Positions 34,457-43,079 of a stretch of DNA of 64,000 nt are shown here, one piece after another; position 1 is the first letter of the stretch, and the number at the start of each line of letters is the position of its first letter. Origin of the DNA: an uncultured Lachnospiraceae bacterium. Lineage in GTDB: Bacteria; Bacillota; Clostridia; Lachnospirales; Lachnospiraceae. The notes beneath the pieces were generated by a model, which saw only the letters and a list, made by a program, of their open reading frames with translations, searched no databases and had not been told where the DNA came from. The translations under genes were made by a program, and so were the position numbers. The stretch lies in contig CACZQN010000026.1 of assembly GCA_902783375.1 (NCBI GenBank), positions 40,968 to 104,967 on the forward strand, read 5' to 3'.

Positions 34457-34858
34457 GTTCTCCTTCACCAGATCGCTCAGTTTTTTCCCATAGAAGAAGT
34501 CGTGGACCATGTTGTCATACTCTGTCCACATCGGCAGCGTCTCACAGATATCCCTTCTCGGGCAGTCCTTTCTTACATCGGCCAGGCAGGCGACGGAAGA
34601 AAGGGTACCTTCCATCAACTCCAGAATCTCCCCGACCGTGTAGTCCTCCGGCTTTCGGCATAGCTTATATCCGCCGCCCTTTCCGCTTGCACCGACGAGG
34701 AGATCACCGGCTACGAGATCTTTTACAATGATCTCCAGATATTTCTTGGATATTTCCTGCCTCGCGGCGATATCTTTCAGTGGAATGTAGTTCCCGTCTT
34801 CATGTTCTGCCAGATCCAGCATCACCCGGATCGCGTAACGTCCTCTTGTTGAAATCAT
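34439..34858 (-). CDS. iscR: IscR-like Rrf2-family regulator
   Basis: The 139-residue protein begins MISTRGRYAIRVMLDLAEHE, the Rrf2 winged helix, with EISKKYLEIIVKDL as the recognition region. Cys91, Cys99 and Cys105 (CLADVRKDCPRRDIC) match the three Cys that hold a [2Fe-2S] cluster in IscR. It is divergent from sufCBDSU. The sufC promoter carries a dyad over the -35 box, and the same dyad occurs before metY, so it probably represses both when clusters are plentiful. ATG 34858 follows ATGGAGGTT; the longer open frame upstream has no good start and overlaps the suf promoter. Confidence 0.88.
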   Translation of the reverse strand: MISTRGRYAIRVMLDLAEHEDGNYIPLKDIAARQEISKKYLEIIVKDLVAGDLLVGASGKGGGYKLCRKPEDYTVGEILELMEGTLSSVACLADVRKDCPRRDICETLPMWTEYDNMVHDFFYGKKLSDLVKENKKEQG

Positions 34859-34950
34859 GATAACCTCCATGCGGTAGATGGTATCCTGTGACAACTTTTG
34901 CCTATTATACCGCAGGGTAAGTATGTAAAGCAAGAGGAATTTGCAAATCA

Positions 34951-34985
34951 ACCTATTGACATAGTAGGTAAAAGGAAATATAATG
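34951..34985 (+). promoter_or_regulatory. suf promoter with IscR-like operator
   Basis: A near-perfect promoter, TTGACA-17-TATAAT (34957-34962, 34980-34985), overlaps the dyad ACCTA-N9-TAGGT (34952-34970). An identical AACCTATTGACATAGTAGGT block lies before metY. A protein bound here would block RNA polymerase. Confidence 0.85.
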
Positions 34986-35031
34986 GCCGTGGTTGAGAAA
35001 AAAAAGCATTCCAGAAGGAGGCTGAGGAGAT

Positions 35032-35805
35032 ATGTCTGATCAGATTCTGAATATTCATGCTCTTGCCGCATCTGTTGCGGAGAAAGAGATTCTGCATACG
35101 ATCGATCTTACGATCGGAAGAGGGGAGACGCACGTCATCATGGGGCCGAACGGGGCAGGGAAGTCCACCCTTGCGGGGGTGCTGATGGGGAACCCTGCCT
35201 TTTTGGTGACGAGGGGCACCGTAGAATTCGATGGGGAGGATCTGCTCCCCCTTGCGGTCAATGAGCGGGCGAAGAAAGGAATCTTTCTGTCCTTCCAGAA
35301 TCCGATTGAGGTGCCGGGGATCTCGCTCGAGAATTTCATCCGCTCAGCGATGGAGCAGCGGACCGGGGAGCGGGTGAAGATCTGGCAGTTCCGCAAGGAA
35401 GTGAAGAAGGTCCTGGAGACGCTGCAGATGGATGACAGTTATGCGGAGCGTGATCTGAATGTCGGCTTCTCCGGCGGGGAGAAGAAGAAAGCGGAGATCC
35501 TGCAGATGCTGCTGCTGAAGCCGGCCCTTGCGATTCTCGATGAGACAGATTCAGGCCTCGATGTAGACGCGGTCCGTACCGTATCAAGGGGCGTGGAGGA
35601 GTTCCAGAAGGATAAATCCGCTTCCCTGCTGATTATCACCCACAATGCGGCAATCCTTTCGGCGCTGCATGTCGATAAGGTCCATATTCTGGTAGACGGA
35701 AAGATTGTCGCGGAGGGTGGTCCGGAGCTCATCGAGAAGGTGGAGCAGGAAGGCTTCGCCGGATTTGAGGAGAAACTGCCGGAGCTGGAGGAGAAGCATG
35801 AGTGA
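35032..35805 (+). CDS. sufC: SufC, Fe-S assembly ATPase
   Basis: The 257-residue ABC ATPase has Walker A GPNGAGKST (38-46), the Q-loop FLSFQNPIEVPG, the signature VGFSGGEKKKAEI and Walker B LAILDETDSGLD, all typical of SufC. It powers the SufBCD scaffold where [Fe-S] clusters are built in the cytoplasm. It is the first gene of sufCBDSU, with AGGAGGCTGAGGAG upstream. The end overlaps the sufB start by eight bases. Confidence 0.96.
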   Translation: MSDQILNIHALAASVAEKEILHTIDLTIGRGETHVIMGPNGAGKSTLAGVLMGNPAFLVTRGTVEFDGEDLLPLAVNERAKKGIFLSFQNPIEVPGISLENFIRSAMEQRTGERVKIWQFRKEVKKVLETLQMDDSYAERDLNVGFSGGEKKKAEILQMLLLKPALAILDETDSGLDVDAVRTVSRGVEEFQKDKSASLLIITHNAAILSALHVDKVHILVDGKIVAEGGPELIEKVEQEGFAGFEEKLPELEEKHE

Positions 35806-37210
35806 AGTGAAAACGTATGTCGAGGATGTGGACCGCTCGTTCTATGATTTCCGGTATGAAGACAAAGATAATTACAAGGTGGAGAGTGGCCTGACCGAAG
35901 AGATCATCCGGCAGATTTCAAAAGAAAAAAATGATCCGGACTGGATGCTGGAATTCCGGCTGAAGTCGCTGGAGATCTTCCACCGGATGAAGATGCCCGA
36001 CTGGGGTCCGTCCATCGAAGGCCTCAACATGGAAAATATTGTGACCTACGTGCGGCCGAACACGGAGCGCATGCACACGAACTGGGAGGATGTCCCGGAG
36101 GATATCAAGAATACCTTCGAGCGGCTCGGCATCCCGAAATCCGAGCGTGAATCCCTGGCGGGGGTCGGTGCCCAGTATGATTCCGAGCTCGTGTATCACA
36201 ATGTGAAAAAAGAAGTCGAGGAGCAGGGGGTCGTTTATACCGACATCGAAAGTGCGCTGCGTGGACCGTATGCGGAGATGATCCGGGATCATTTCATGCA
36301 TCTGGTTCCGCCGACGGACCATAAGTTTGCTGCGCTGCACGGTGCAGTCTGGTCAGGCGGATCCTTTGTCTATGTGCCGCCGGGTGTTTCGGTGGAGATC
36401 CCGCTGCAGTCCTATTTCCGGTTAAATGCGCCGGGCGCAGGTCAGTTTGAACATACGCTCATCATTGTGGACAAAGGCGCAGACCTGCATTTCATCGAGG
36501 GCTGCTCCGCACCGAAGTATAATGTCGCAAATCTGCACGCCGGCTGTGTGGAACTCTTCGTCGGGGAAGATGCGAAGCTTCGCTACTCGACGATCGAGAA
36601 CTGGTCGAAAAACATGTACAACCTGAATACCAAGCGGGCAAAGGTGGAGAAGGGTGGAAAGATCGAGTGGGTGTCCGGATCGTTCGGCTCCCATGTTTCC
36701 TACCTGTATCCGATGAGCGTTCTCGACGGGGAAGGCGCGCGGTGCGAGTTCACCGGTGTGACCTTTGCCGGGGCCGGGCAGAATCTCGATACCGGCTGCA
36801 AGGTCGTGCACAATGCACCGGATACGACCAGCTATGTGAATACCAGATCCATCTCGAAGAGCGGCGGCATCAGCACATTCCGGAGCGCGGTTGTTGTGAC
36901 CGGAAAGGCAGAGGGTAGTAAATCTTCGGTATCCTGCCAGTCGCTGATGCTGGATTCCATCTCGCGGTCTGACACGATTCCTGCGATGGATATCCGCACG
37001 AACAAGGCGGACATCGGCCATGAGGCGAAGATCGGGCGGATCTCCGATGAGGCCGTGTTCTACCTGATGAGCAGAGGCCTTTCGGAAGAAGATGCGAAGG
37101 CACTGATCGTCAGTGGATTTGCCGAAAATGTCTCGAAAGAGCTGCCGTTAGAATATGCGGTGGAGATGAACAACCTGATCCGGATTGAGATGAAGGGAGC
37201 GATTGGATGA
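35798..37210 (+). CDS. sufB: SufB, Fe-S scaffold protein
   Basis: The 470-residue protein is a full-length SufB: an N-terminal helical part (MKMPDWGPSIEGLNMENIVTY), then the beta-helix core with ALHGAVWSGGSFVYVPPGV, FIEGCSAPKYNVANLHAG, TFAGAGQNLDTGCKVVH, and EAKIGRISDEAVFYLMSRG at the end. It receives sulfur and holds the nascent cluster with SufC and SufD. The ATG at 35798 lies inside the last codons of sufC. Confidence 0.96.
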   Translation: MSEVKTYVEDVDRSFYDFRYEDKDNYKVESGLTEEIIRQISKEKNDPDWMLEFRLKSLEIFHRMKMPDWGPSIEGLNMENIVTYVRPNTERMHTNWEDVPEDIKNTFERLGIPKSERESLAGVGAQYDSELVYHNVKKEVEEQGVVYTDIESALRGPYAEMIRDHFMHLVPPTDHKFAALHGAVWSGGSFVYVPPGVSVEIPLQSYFRLNAPGAGQFEHTLIIVDKGADLHFIEGCSAPKYNVANLHAGCVELFVGEDAKLRYSTIENWSKNMYNLNTKRAKVEKGGKIEWVSGSFGSHVSYLYPMSVLDGEGARCEFTGVTFAGAGQNLDTGCKVVHNAPDTTSYVNTRSISKSGGISTFRSAVVVTGKAEGSKSSVSCQSLMLDSISRSDTIPAMDIRTNKADIGHEAKIGRISDEAVFYLMSRGLSEEDAKALIVSGFAENVSKELPLEYAVEMNNLIRIEMKGAIG

Positions 37211-38034
37211 TGGAAAAGATGATCAACAGACCGATTGCCGGAACCTTCGGATGGCTGCACATGGGTGCACAGGCTGTGGAGGTGCCGGATCAGCGGGATG
37301 AGCTGCAGTACAGGCTGGCGGCCGGGGAAGTGCGGACGGTACTGGTCGAGGATGATGGAACAGACAGGGCGATCACGGCAGATCTTCCGGAGGGAGCCTG
37401 CCTGCATCTGGTGCAGATTTCCGTGGATTCCGGGGCAGACCTGCAGGTGACGGACCTGCAGGTGCACTGCGCGGAGAAAGCGGCATTCCACTGGTACCGT
37501 CTGGTGCTCGGCGGGCAGAACACCTATGACAACTGTTCCGTGACCCTTGCGGGAGATGACAGCAATTTTACGGCGGACATCGGCTACCAGCTGGCAGACG
37601 AGGATTGCTACGATATCAACTGTGAGGCCATTCATCTTGGAAAATGTACCGAGAGTGCGATCCGTGCTTCCGGCGTGCTGGCAGACGAAGCGACGAAGTT
37701 GATGCGTGGGACGATTGATTTCCGGACCGACTGCAGCGGTTCCGTCGGAAATGAATCGGAGGATGTGCTGCTGATGGATGAGACCGCGCACAACCAGAGC
37801 GTCCCGGTGATCCTCTGCGCGGAGGAGGATGTCGTCGGCAATCACGGTGCGACGATCGGCAGGCCGTCCGAGGAGGTCCTCTACTATATGGAATCCCGCG
37901 GGATCGGAGAGAAAGAGGCCCTTCGGATGCTGTCCCGGGCAAAGATTCTGTCAGTCGCAGGAAAGATCCCGGATGCGAAGCTGAGGGAGTGCATCCTGCA
38001 GAGCATCGGGGAAGTTCAGGGTGACAATGAATGA
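37207..38034 (+). CDS. sufD: SufD, short form
   Basis: The 275-residue protein has the SufB/SufD beta-helix and C-terminal NHGATIGRPSEEVLYYMESRGIGEKEALRM, the usual SufD ending. At 275 residues it is much shorter than typical SufD (~400), lacking most of the N-terminal region, as is seen in many Clostridia. It starts with an ATGA overlap on sufB. Confidence 0.9.
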   Translation: MMEKMINRPIAGTFGWLHMGAQAVEVPDQRDELQYRLAAGEVRTVLVEDDGTDRAITADLPEGACLHLVQISVDSGADLQVTDLQVHCAEKAAFHWYRLVLGGQNTYDNCSVTLAGDDSNFTADIGYQLADEDCYDINCEAIHLGKCTESAIRASGVLADEATKLMRGTIDFRTDCSGSVGNESEDVLLMDETAHNQSVPVILCAEEDVVGNHGATIGRPSEEVLYYMESRGIGEKEALRMLSRAKILSVAGKIPDAKLRECILQSIGEVQGDNE

Positions 38035-38091
38035 TGGTAATGCAGGATGGCGATGCATGATGCTGGAGTTTCATGCGACGTGGAGGATAAG

Positions 38092-39309
38092 ATGAAGTTA
38101 GATCAGGTGCGGAATGATTTCCCTTTGCTGCGGGACCATCCGGAGCTCGCGTATCTGGATAATGCGGCGACCACGCAGAAGCCGGCGCCGGTGCTGCGGG
38201 CAGTCTCTGAATTCTATGAGAAAACCAACGCCAACCCGCTCCGGGGGCTCTATACGCTGTCGCAGCAGGCGACGGATGCCTACGAGTCTGCCAGAGAGTG
38301 CGTGCAGGCCTTTATCCATGCAAGAAGCACCGAGGAGATTATTTTCACGAGGAATGCAACAGAGAGTCTGAATCTGATGGCTTACAGTTTCAGTGAACTG
38401 CTTTCAGAAGGTGACGAAATCGTGATCTCCGTAATGGAGCATCACAGCAACCTGATTCCCTGGCAGCAGCTGGCGAAGCGGAAAGGTTTCCTGCTGCGAT
38501 TTGTCGAATGTGATCAGGCAGGAAGAATATCGGAAAGTGCTCTTCGCAGCGTGCTCTCCGAGCGGACCAGACTGGTCTCGATGACCCAGATCTCCAATGT
38601 TCTGGGGACCTTAAATGATATCCGGAAGTTTGCTGCAATCGCCCATGAATACGGGGTAGTCTTTGCCTGCGACGGGGCGCAGAGCGTGCCGCATATCCCG
38701 GTGGATGTCCAGGATCTCGATGTGGATTTTCTTGCATTTTCCGGCCACAAGATGCTCGGGCCGATGGGGATCGGTGTGCTCTATGGGAAGAAGGAACTGC
38801 TTGAGAAGATGCCGCCGTTCCTGTTCGGCGGCGAGATGATCGAGTATGTCACAAGGGAGGACTCCACTTGGGCGGAACTCCCGCATAAGTTCGAGGCGGG
38901 GACGGTGAACGCAGCCGATGCTGCCGGACTTGCTGCTGCAATCCGCTATTACCGGGAGATCGGGTTTGACAACATCGTGCGGCGTGAGGAAGAACTGGGT
39001 ACGCTGGCATACCAGCTGCTGACAACCGTCCCGCACCTGAAGATGCTTGGCGCAAAGGATGCAGCCTCTCATCACGGGATTTTTTCGTTTACACTCGAAG
39101 GGGTGCATCCACATGATATCGCGGAGATTCTCAGCGCAGACGGCGTCTGCATCCGTGCCGGACATCACTGTGCGCAGGTCCTGATGCAGCAGATGCATAC
39201 CCCGTCAACCGTGCGGGCAAGCATCGCATTTTATAATACGGAAGACGAGATCTACAGGCTGTACGAAAGTCTGACGACCGTCAGAAGGAGGATGGGATAT
39301 GCAGAATAG
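38092..39309 (+). CDS. sufS: SufS cysteine desulfurase
   Basis: The 405-residue protein is a type II cysteine desulfurase with YLDNAATTQKP at the N-terminus, the PLP Lys220 in SGHKMLGP, and the persulfide Cys360 in RAGHHCAQ. It strips sulfur from cysteine, giving alanine, and passes it to SufU. ATG 38092 is five bases after GGAGG; the upstream ATG at 38047 would leave that site unused. The gene overlaps sufU by 11 bases. Confidence 0.95.
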   Translation: MKLDQVRNDFPLLRDHPELAYLDNAATTQKPAPVLRAVSEFYEKTNANPLRGLYTLSQQATDAYESARECVQAFIHARSTEEIIFTRNATESLNLMAYSFSELLSEGDEIVISVMEHHSNLIPWQQLAKRKGFLLRFVECDQAGRISESALRSVLSERTRLVSMTQISNVLGTLNDIRKFAAIAHEYGVVFACDGAQSVPHIPVDVQDLDVDFLAFSGHKMLGPMGIGVLYGKKELLEKMPPFLFGGEMIEYVTREDSTWAELPHKFEAGTVNAADAAGLAAAIRYYREIGFDNIVRREEELGTLAYQLLTTVPHLKMLGAKDAASHHGIFSFTLEGVHPHDIAEILSADGVCIRAGHHCAQVLMQQMHTPSTVRASIAFYNTEDEIYRLYESLTTVRRRMGYAE

Positions 39310-39715
39310 TTTTTACCGGGAGATCATCAACGAACACAATCTGCGCCCGCTGCATAAGAGAGAACTTCCCGAAGCGAATCTGGAACTGCGCGGCGTGAAT
39401 CCGAGCTGCGGAGATGACATCACCCTCCGCCTGCTGGTAGAGGACGGCGTGGTGACGGATGGCGCCTACACCGGTGACGGCTGCGCCATCTCCCAGGCCT
39501 CCGCGGATATGATGCTGGATCTCATCATCGGAAAGTCTGCAGACGAAGCGAAGCACCTGTCCGATCTTTTCCTGCGGATGATCAAGGGAGAGGCTTCGGA
39601 TGAGGAGATCGAGGAACTGGAAGAGGCCGGTTCCCTGATCGATGTCTCCCATATGCCTGCCCGCGTCAAGTGCGCAGTACTCGGCTGGCACACGATGGAG
39701 GAGATGCTGGAATAG
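39299..39715 (+). CDS. sufU: SufU sulfur-transfer protein
   Basis: The 138-residue protein has the zinc-binding Cys37 (NPSCGDD), Asp in the same loop, Cys62 (GDGCAISQAS) and Cys125 (RVKCAVLGW) of SufU, including the SufU-type insertion of residues between the second and third Cys. It takes the persulfide from SufS and hands it to SufBCD. It is the last gene of the operon; no clear terminator directly follows, but the palindromes from 39820 could serve. Confidence 0.95.
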   Translation: MQNSFYREIINEHNLRPLHKRELPEANLELRGVNPSCGDDITLRLLVEDGVVTDGAYTGDGCAISQASADMMLDLIIGKSADEAKHLSDLFLRMIKGEASDEEIEELEEAGSLIDVSHMPARVKCAVLGWHTMEEMLE

Positions 39716-39819
39716 ATGGAGACATGGTCAAGGATGGCAAGGAATTAGGGAAGAATTGGAAGGAATTGCTGGGAATTACCGGGGATTAGATAAGAATTGT
39801 CTTGGCCTGGGCAAGATGG

Positions 39820-40197
39820 GTTGCCCTGAATAGCTTTTTCTGCTATTTCGGTCAACTTCAGCAGACCGCATTTCGAGGGGGTGTTGCCCTGAATGGCTAT
39901 AGCATTCATTTCGGTCAACGCCGGAAGACCGAGTTTTAAAGAGAGGTTGACCTAAAGGACGCCAGGCGTCCTTTAGGTCAACACTTTTTAAACTTCTTTC
40001 TTCTGAACCAGTAAAAAGAGAAGAAGGATCTCCAAGAATGGAAGATCATGGAAGAGACAAAAAGCAAAAGAGTTGACCTGATGAGCTGAAAGTTTGGTTT
40101 CGGGCAAGCACCCTAATATTTCAAGAGAAAAATAGTTGACCGAGAAGACTGATTACTTGATCTAAGGCAACAAAGCATGACATCGACATCACTTGGC
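39820..40197 (+). repeat. 63-nt periodic array of palindrome-bounded units
   Basis: Six units of exactly 63 bases start at 39820, 39883, 39946, 40009, 40072 and 40135. Five begin GTTGCCC or GTTGACC and, 37 bases later, end in GGTCAAC or a close variant (GGGCAAG, AGGCAAC), so each 37-base head is an inverted repeat with variable inside and is followed by a 26-base tail. The unit at 40009 keeps only the spacing. The head at 39946-39982 is a perfect hairpin with 18-base arms. The array lies in the 0.99 kb gene-free stretch 39716-40706. I see no long ORF: one frame is open through two units, then broken. Function unknown. Confidence 0.8.
39946..39989 (+). terminator. Strong palindrome that may end the suf transcript
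   Basis: Perfect 18-base arms around one central base are followed by ACTTTTTA. It is the third unit of the array and the best terminator candidate downstream of sufU. Confidence 0.5.
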
Positions 40198-40257
40198 CGG
40201 CGGTTCTGCCAAACTTGCTATCACCAAGCCGCCGATTCTGCCAAACTTGCCAACGCC
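40194..40257 (+). repeat. Two 32-bp direct repeats
   Basis: Copies at 40194-40225 and 40226-40257 share GATTCTGCCAAACTTGC-type cores (GTTCTG in the first). They abut the 63-nt array and end 25 bases before the metY promoter. No coding role seen. Confidence 0.7.
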
Positions 40258-40282
40258 AAAAAGAATTAATTTGTTTTTTAGA

Positions 40283-40317
40283 AACCTATTGACATAGTAG
40301 GTTGATAGTGATATAGT
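40283..40317 (+). promoter_or_regulatory. metY-cysK promoter with the same operator as suf
   Basis: TTGACA (40289-40294) and TATAGT (40312-40317) are 17 bases apart. The dyad AACCTA-N9-TAGGTT (40283-40303) covers the -35 box, and the first 20 bases are identical to the sufC operator. Confidence 0.85.
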
Positions 40318-40366
40318 ATGTTCAATCCAATGGAACGGATAAATCAGAACGAAAGGGGTGGAAGTG

Positions 40367-40477
40367 ATGTTCCGTATTTCTACACACAGACAGAATGACA
40401 TCATGTGTTGGCGAATGCTTATCTCCCGGGCATGTAAGTTGGCTGGGGTATCGGCGTGCGCGCTGATATCTGACTGA
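40367..40477 (+). CDS. Probable Cys-containing leader peptide of metY-cysK
   Basis: This 36-codon ORF has a good ribosome site (AAAGGGGTGGAAG) about six bases before its ATG. It lies in the metY leader and encodes a peptide with Cys at 14, 23 and 31 (IMCWRM, RACKLAG, SACALI). Codons 19-22 form the 5' arm of a hairpin that competes with a terminator downstream. Cysteine codons ahead of a cysteine operon are the expected design of a ribosome-mediated attenuator. Too short to judge by homology; the call rests on position, ribosome site and codons. Confidence 0.6.
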   Translation: MFRISTHRQNDIMCWRMLISRACKLAGVSACALISD

Positions 40478-40558
40478 TGTGAAGGAAAAGCAGAAAGATG
40501 CCATCATATCCAGAAGCCATTTGCCCGGGAGCATGCATTGCAGCGCTTCCGGTTTTTT
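40423..40558 (+). promoter_or_regulatory. Attenuator: competing antiterminator and terminator hairpins
   Basis: CTCCCGGGC (40423-40431) pairs perfectly with GCCCGGGAG (40523-40531). The second arm is also needed by CCGGGAGC (40525-40532) pairing with GCTTCCGG (40545-40552), which is followed by six T (40553-40558). The two folds exclude each other. A middle hairpin (40447-40455/40462-40470) overlaps the end of the leader ORF. Confidence 0.65.
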
Positions 40559-40706
40559 GTCGCTTTGTTGAATAGGAAAAGGTTCCTTTCGGAGCAGTCC
40601 TGTGCAGACAAATCATCATGACAAAAACGGATCGCAAGGCATCAGAACGAATACAGAGATCAGGAAAACAAAAAACAGACACGTATAAGGAAGAGGAGAT
40701 AAAATC

Positions 40707-41990
40707 ATGAGCGATTACAGATTTGAGACATTGCAGCTTCACGTAGGACAGGAACAGGCCGATCCGGCGACGGATGCAAGAGCAGTCCCGATTTACCAGA
40801 CAACATCGTATGTGTTTCACAACAGCAAACATGCTGCGGACCGCTTTGGACTGGCGGATCCGGGCAACATCTATGGAAGACTGACGAATTCCACACAGGA
40901 AGTGCTGGAGAAGAGACTGGCAGCGCTCGAGGGCGGCAGCGCGGCACTGGCCGTGGCATCCGGTGCGGCGGCGATCACCTACACCATCGAAGCGCTTGCG
41001 GCAGAGGGCGGACATATCGTCGCACAGAAGACGATTTACGGCGGCAGTTTCAACCTGCTCAGCCACACCCTTCCGCAGTACGGCATCCAGACAACTTTTG
41101 TCAATATCCATGATCTTGCAGAGGTCGAGGCAGCCATCGAAGAGGATACCCGGGCGATCTTCCTGGAGACACTCGGCAATCCGAACAGCGATATCCCGGA
41201 TATTGATGCCGTAGCAGAACTTGCTCATAAGCATGGAATTCCGGTTGTGATTGACAATACGTTCGGTACGCCTTATCTGATCCGCCCGATCAAGCATGGC
41301 GCGGACATCGTGGTACATTCCGCTACCAAGTTTATCGGCGGCCATGGCACAACTCTCGGCGGCATCATCGTGGAATCCGGCAAGTTTGACTGGAAGGCCA
41401 GCGGGAAATATCCGAACATCGCAGATCCGAATCCGAGTTATCACGGTGTCTCTTTCTATGATGCGGTCGGGCCGGCAGCCTTTGTGACCTACATCCGTGC
41501 GATCCTGCTCCGGGATACCGGTGCTGCGATCTCCCCGTTCAATGCATTCCTGCTGCTGCAGGGTGTTGAGACGCTGTCGCTGAGACTGGAGAGACACGCA
41601 GAGAACACAAAGAAGGTTGTCGAGTTCCTGGCGCATCACCCGCAGGTCGATCATGTGAATCATCCGTCCCTGCCGGATCACCCGGACCACGCACTGTATG
41701 AAAAGTATTTCCCGAACGGCGGCGGCTCGATCTTCACTTTTGAGATCAAGGGAGGCCAAGAAGAGGCATGGAAGTTCATCGACAACCTGCAGATCTTCTC
41801 GCTCCTGGCAAATGTAGCGGACGTAAAGAGCCTGGTGATTCATCCGGCTTCGACTACACATTCGCAGCTTTCGGAGGAGGAACTGCTGGATCAGGGCATC
41901 CGTCCGAACACGATCCGGCTTTCGATCGGGACGGAGCACATTGATGATATCATTGCAGATCTGGAAAATGGATTTGCAGCAGTGAAGTAA
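40707..41990 (+). CDS. metY: O-acetylhomoserine sulfhydrylase-type enzyme
   Basis: The 427-residue protein is a Cys/Met-metabolism PLP enzyme with the MetY pattern: [25 protein letters not shown] at the start (core [11 protein letters not shown]), [10 protein letters not shown], and Lys208 in [13 protein letters not shown], plus the long [12 protein letters not shown] insertion typical of sulfhydrylases. It joins O-acetylhomoserine (or O-acetylserine) with sulfide. The gene has a 390-base leader with an IscR-like operator and an attenuator. cysK follows after 14 bases. Confidence 0.9.
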   Translation: MSDYRFETLQLHVGQEQADPATDARAVPIYQTTSYVFHNSKHAADRFGLADPGNIYGRLTNSTQEVLEKRLAALEGGSAALAVASGAAAITYTIEALAAEGGHIVAQKTIYGGSFNLLSHTLPQYGIQTTFVNIHDLAEVEAAIEEDTRAIFLETLGNPNSDIPDIDAVAELAHKHGIPVVIDNTFGTPYLIRPIKHGADIVVHSATKFIGGHGTTLGGIIVESGKFDWKASGKYPNIADPNPSYHGVSFYDAVGPAAFVTYIRAILLRDTGAAISPFNAFLLLQGVETLSLRLERHAENTKKVVEFLAHHPQVDHVNHPSLPDHPDHALYEKYFPNGGGSIFTFEIKGGQEEAWKFIDNLQIFSLLANVADVKSLVIHPASTTHSQLSEEELLDQGIRPNTIRLSIGTEHIDDIIADLENGFAAVK

Positions 41991-42004
41991 AGGGGGTAAT
42001 CATC

Positions 42005-42943
42005 ATGGCAAATATTTATAAGGGTACACTCGGTCTGATCGGCAATACGCCGCTGGTGGAAGTCGTGAATCTGGAAAAGGAACTGGGCCTTGAGGCGACA
42101 GTCCTTGTGAAACTGGAGTATTTCAACCCGGCAGGAAGTGTCAAGGACCGGATCGCAAAGGCGATGATCGAGGATGCAGAGGCGAAGGGACTCCTGAAGG
42201 AAGGTTCTGTGATCATCGAGCCGACCAGCGGGAACACCGGAATCGGCCTCGCTGCCATTGCTGCGGCGAAGGGCTACCGGATCATCCTGACCATGCCGGA
42301 AACGATGAGTGTCGAGCGGCGGAATATCCTCAAGGCCTACGGTGCCGAGCTGGTACTGACGGAAGGTGCAAAGGGGATGAAGGGTGCCATCGCGAAGGCA
42401 GAGGAGCTGGCTGCGGAGATTCCGGGTAGCTTCATTCCGGGACAGTTTGTGAACCCGGCCAATCCGGCGATCCATAAGGCAACGACAGGTCCGGAGATCT
42501 GGCGGGATACAGACGGAAAGGTGGACATCTTCATCGCCGGTGTCGGGACCGGCGGGACGGTGACAGGAACCGGCGAGTACCTGAAGGAGCAGAACCCGGA
42601 TATCAAGGTTGTGGCGCTGGAGCCGGAGGATTCCCCGGTACTCTCCGAGGGTAGAGCTGGTGCCCATAAGATCCAGGGAATCGGTGCAGGCTTCGTCCCG
42701 GATGTCCTGAATACGAAGATCTATGACGAAGTCTTCAAGGCTCCGGCAGCGGCGGCCTTTGAGACGACGAAACTGCTGGCAAAGAAGGAGGGAATCTCCG
42801 TCGGCATTTCCTCCGGTGCAGCCCTCTATGGGGCCATTGAACTGGCAAAGAGACCGGAAAACAAGGGCAAGGTGATCGTGGCCCTGCTGCCGGACAGCGG
42901 AGACCGGTACTACTCCACCGCACTCTTTACCGATCCGGTCTGA
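42005..42943 (+). CDS. cysK: Cysteine synthase (O-acetylserine sulfhydrylase)
   Basis: The 312-residue protein has [13 protein letters not shown] with the PLP Lys47, [10 protein letters not shown] (74-83) for substrate binding, [10 protein letters not shown] for the phosphate, and [11 protein letters not shown]. It makes cysteine from O-acetylserine and sulfide. It is cotranscribed with metY, and the pair feeds cysteine to SufS, matching the shared operator. Confidence 0.95.
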   Translation: MANIYKGTLGLIGNTPLVEVVNLEKELGLEATVLVKLEYFNPAGSVKDRIAKAMIEDAEAKGLLKEGSVIIEPTSGNTGIGLAAIAAAKGYRIILTMPETMSVERRNILKAYGAELVLTEGAKGMKGAIAKAEELAAEIPGSFIPGQFVNPANPAIHKATTGPEIWRDTDGKVDIFIAGVGTGGTVTGTGEYLKEQNPDIKVVALEPEDSPVLSEGRAGAHKIQGIGAGFVPDVLNTKIYDEVFKAPAAAAFETTKLLAKKEGISVGISSGAALYGAIELAKRPENKGKVIVALLPDSGDRYYSTALFTDPV

Positions 42944-42998
42944 AGGGATCACTCCGGCCAGGCGATTTGAAAAAATGTGAAACCGCATGATTTCAGTG

Positions 42999-43027
42999 TT
43001 GTCCGTCAGCCATGAACATGGTACAAT
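42999..43027 (+). promoter_or_regulatory. Promoter of the esterase gene
   Basis: TTGTCC and TACAAT are 17 bases apart, 53 bases before the start codon. Confidence 0.6.
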
Positions 43028-43079
43028 TTCTCTGATGTCGTTATCATAATCAGACGTACTGGGTAAGGGAGGTATCATC

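Noticed and set aside
39820..40197. CRISPR array
   Set aside because: The repeated part is conserved only at its ends, the so-called spacers are partly alike, and no cas gene is present.
40318..40706. SAM riboswitch or T-box leader before metY
   Set aside because: I find neither the conserved S-box core nor the T-box AGGGTGGNACCGCG sequence. A leader ORF and competing hairpins explain the region better.
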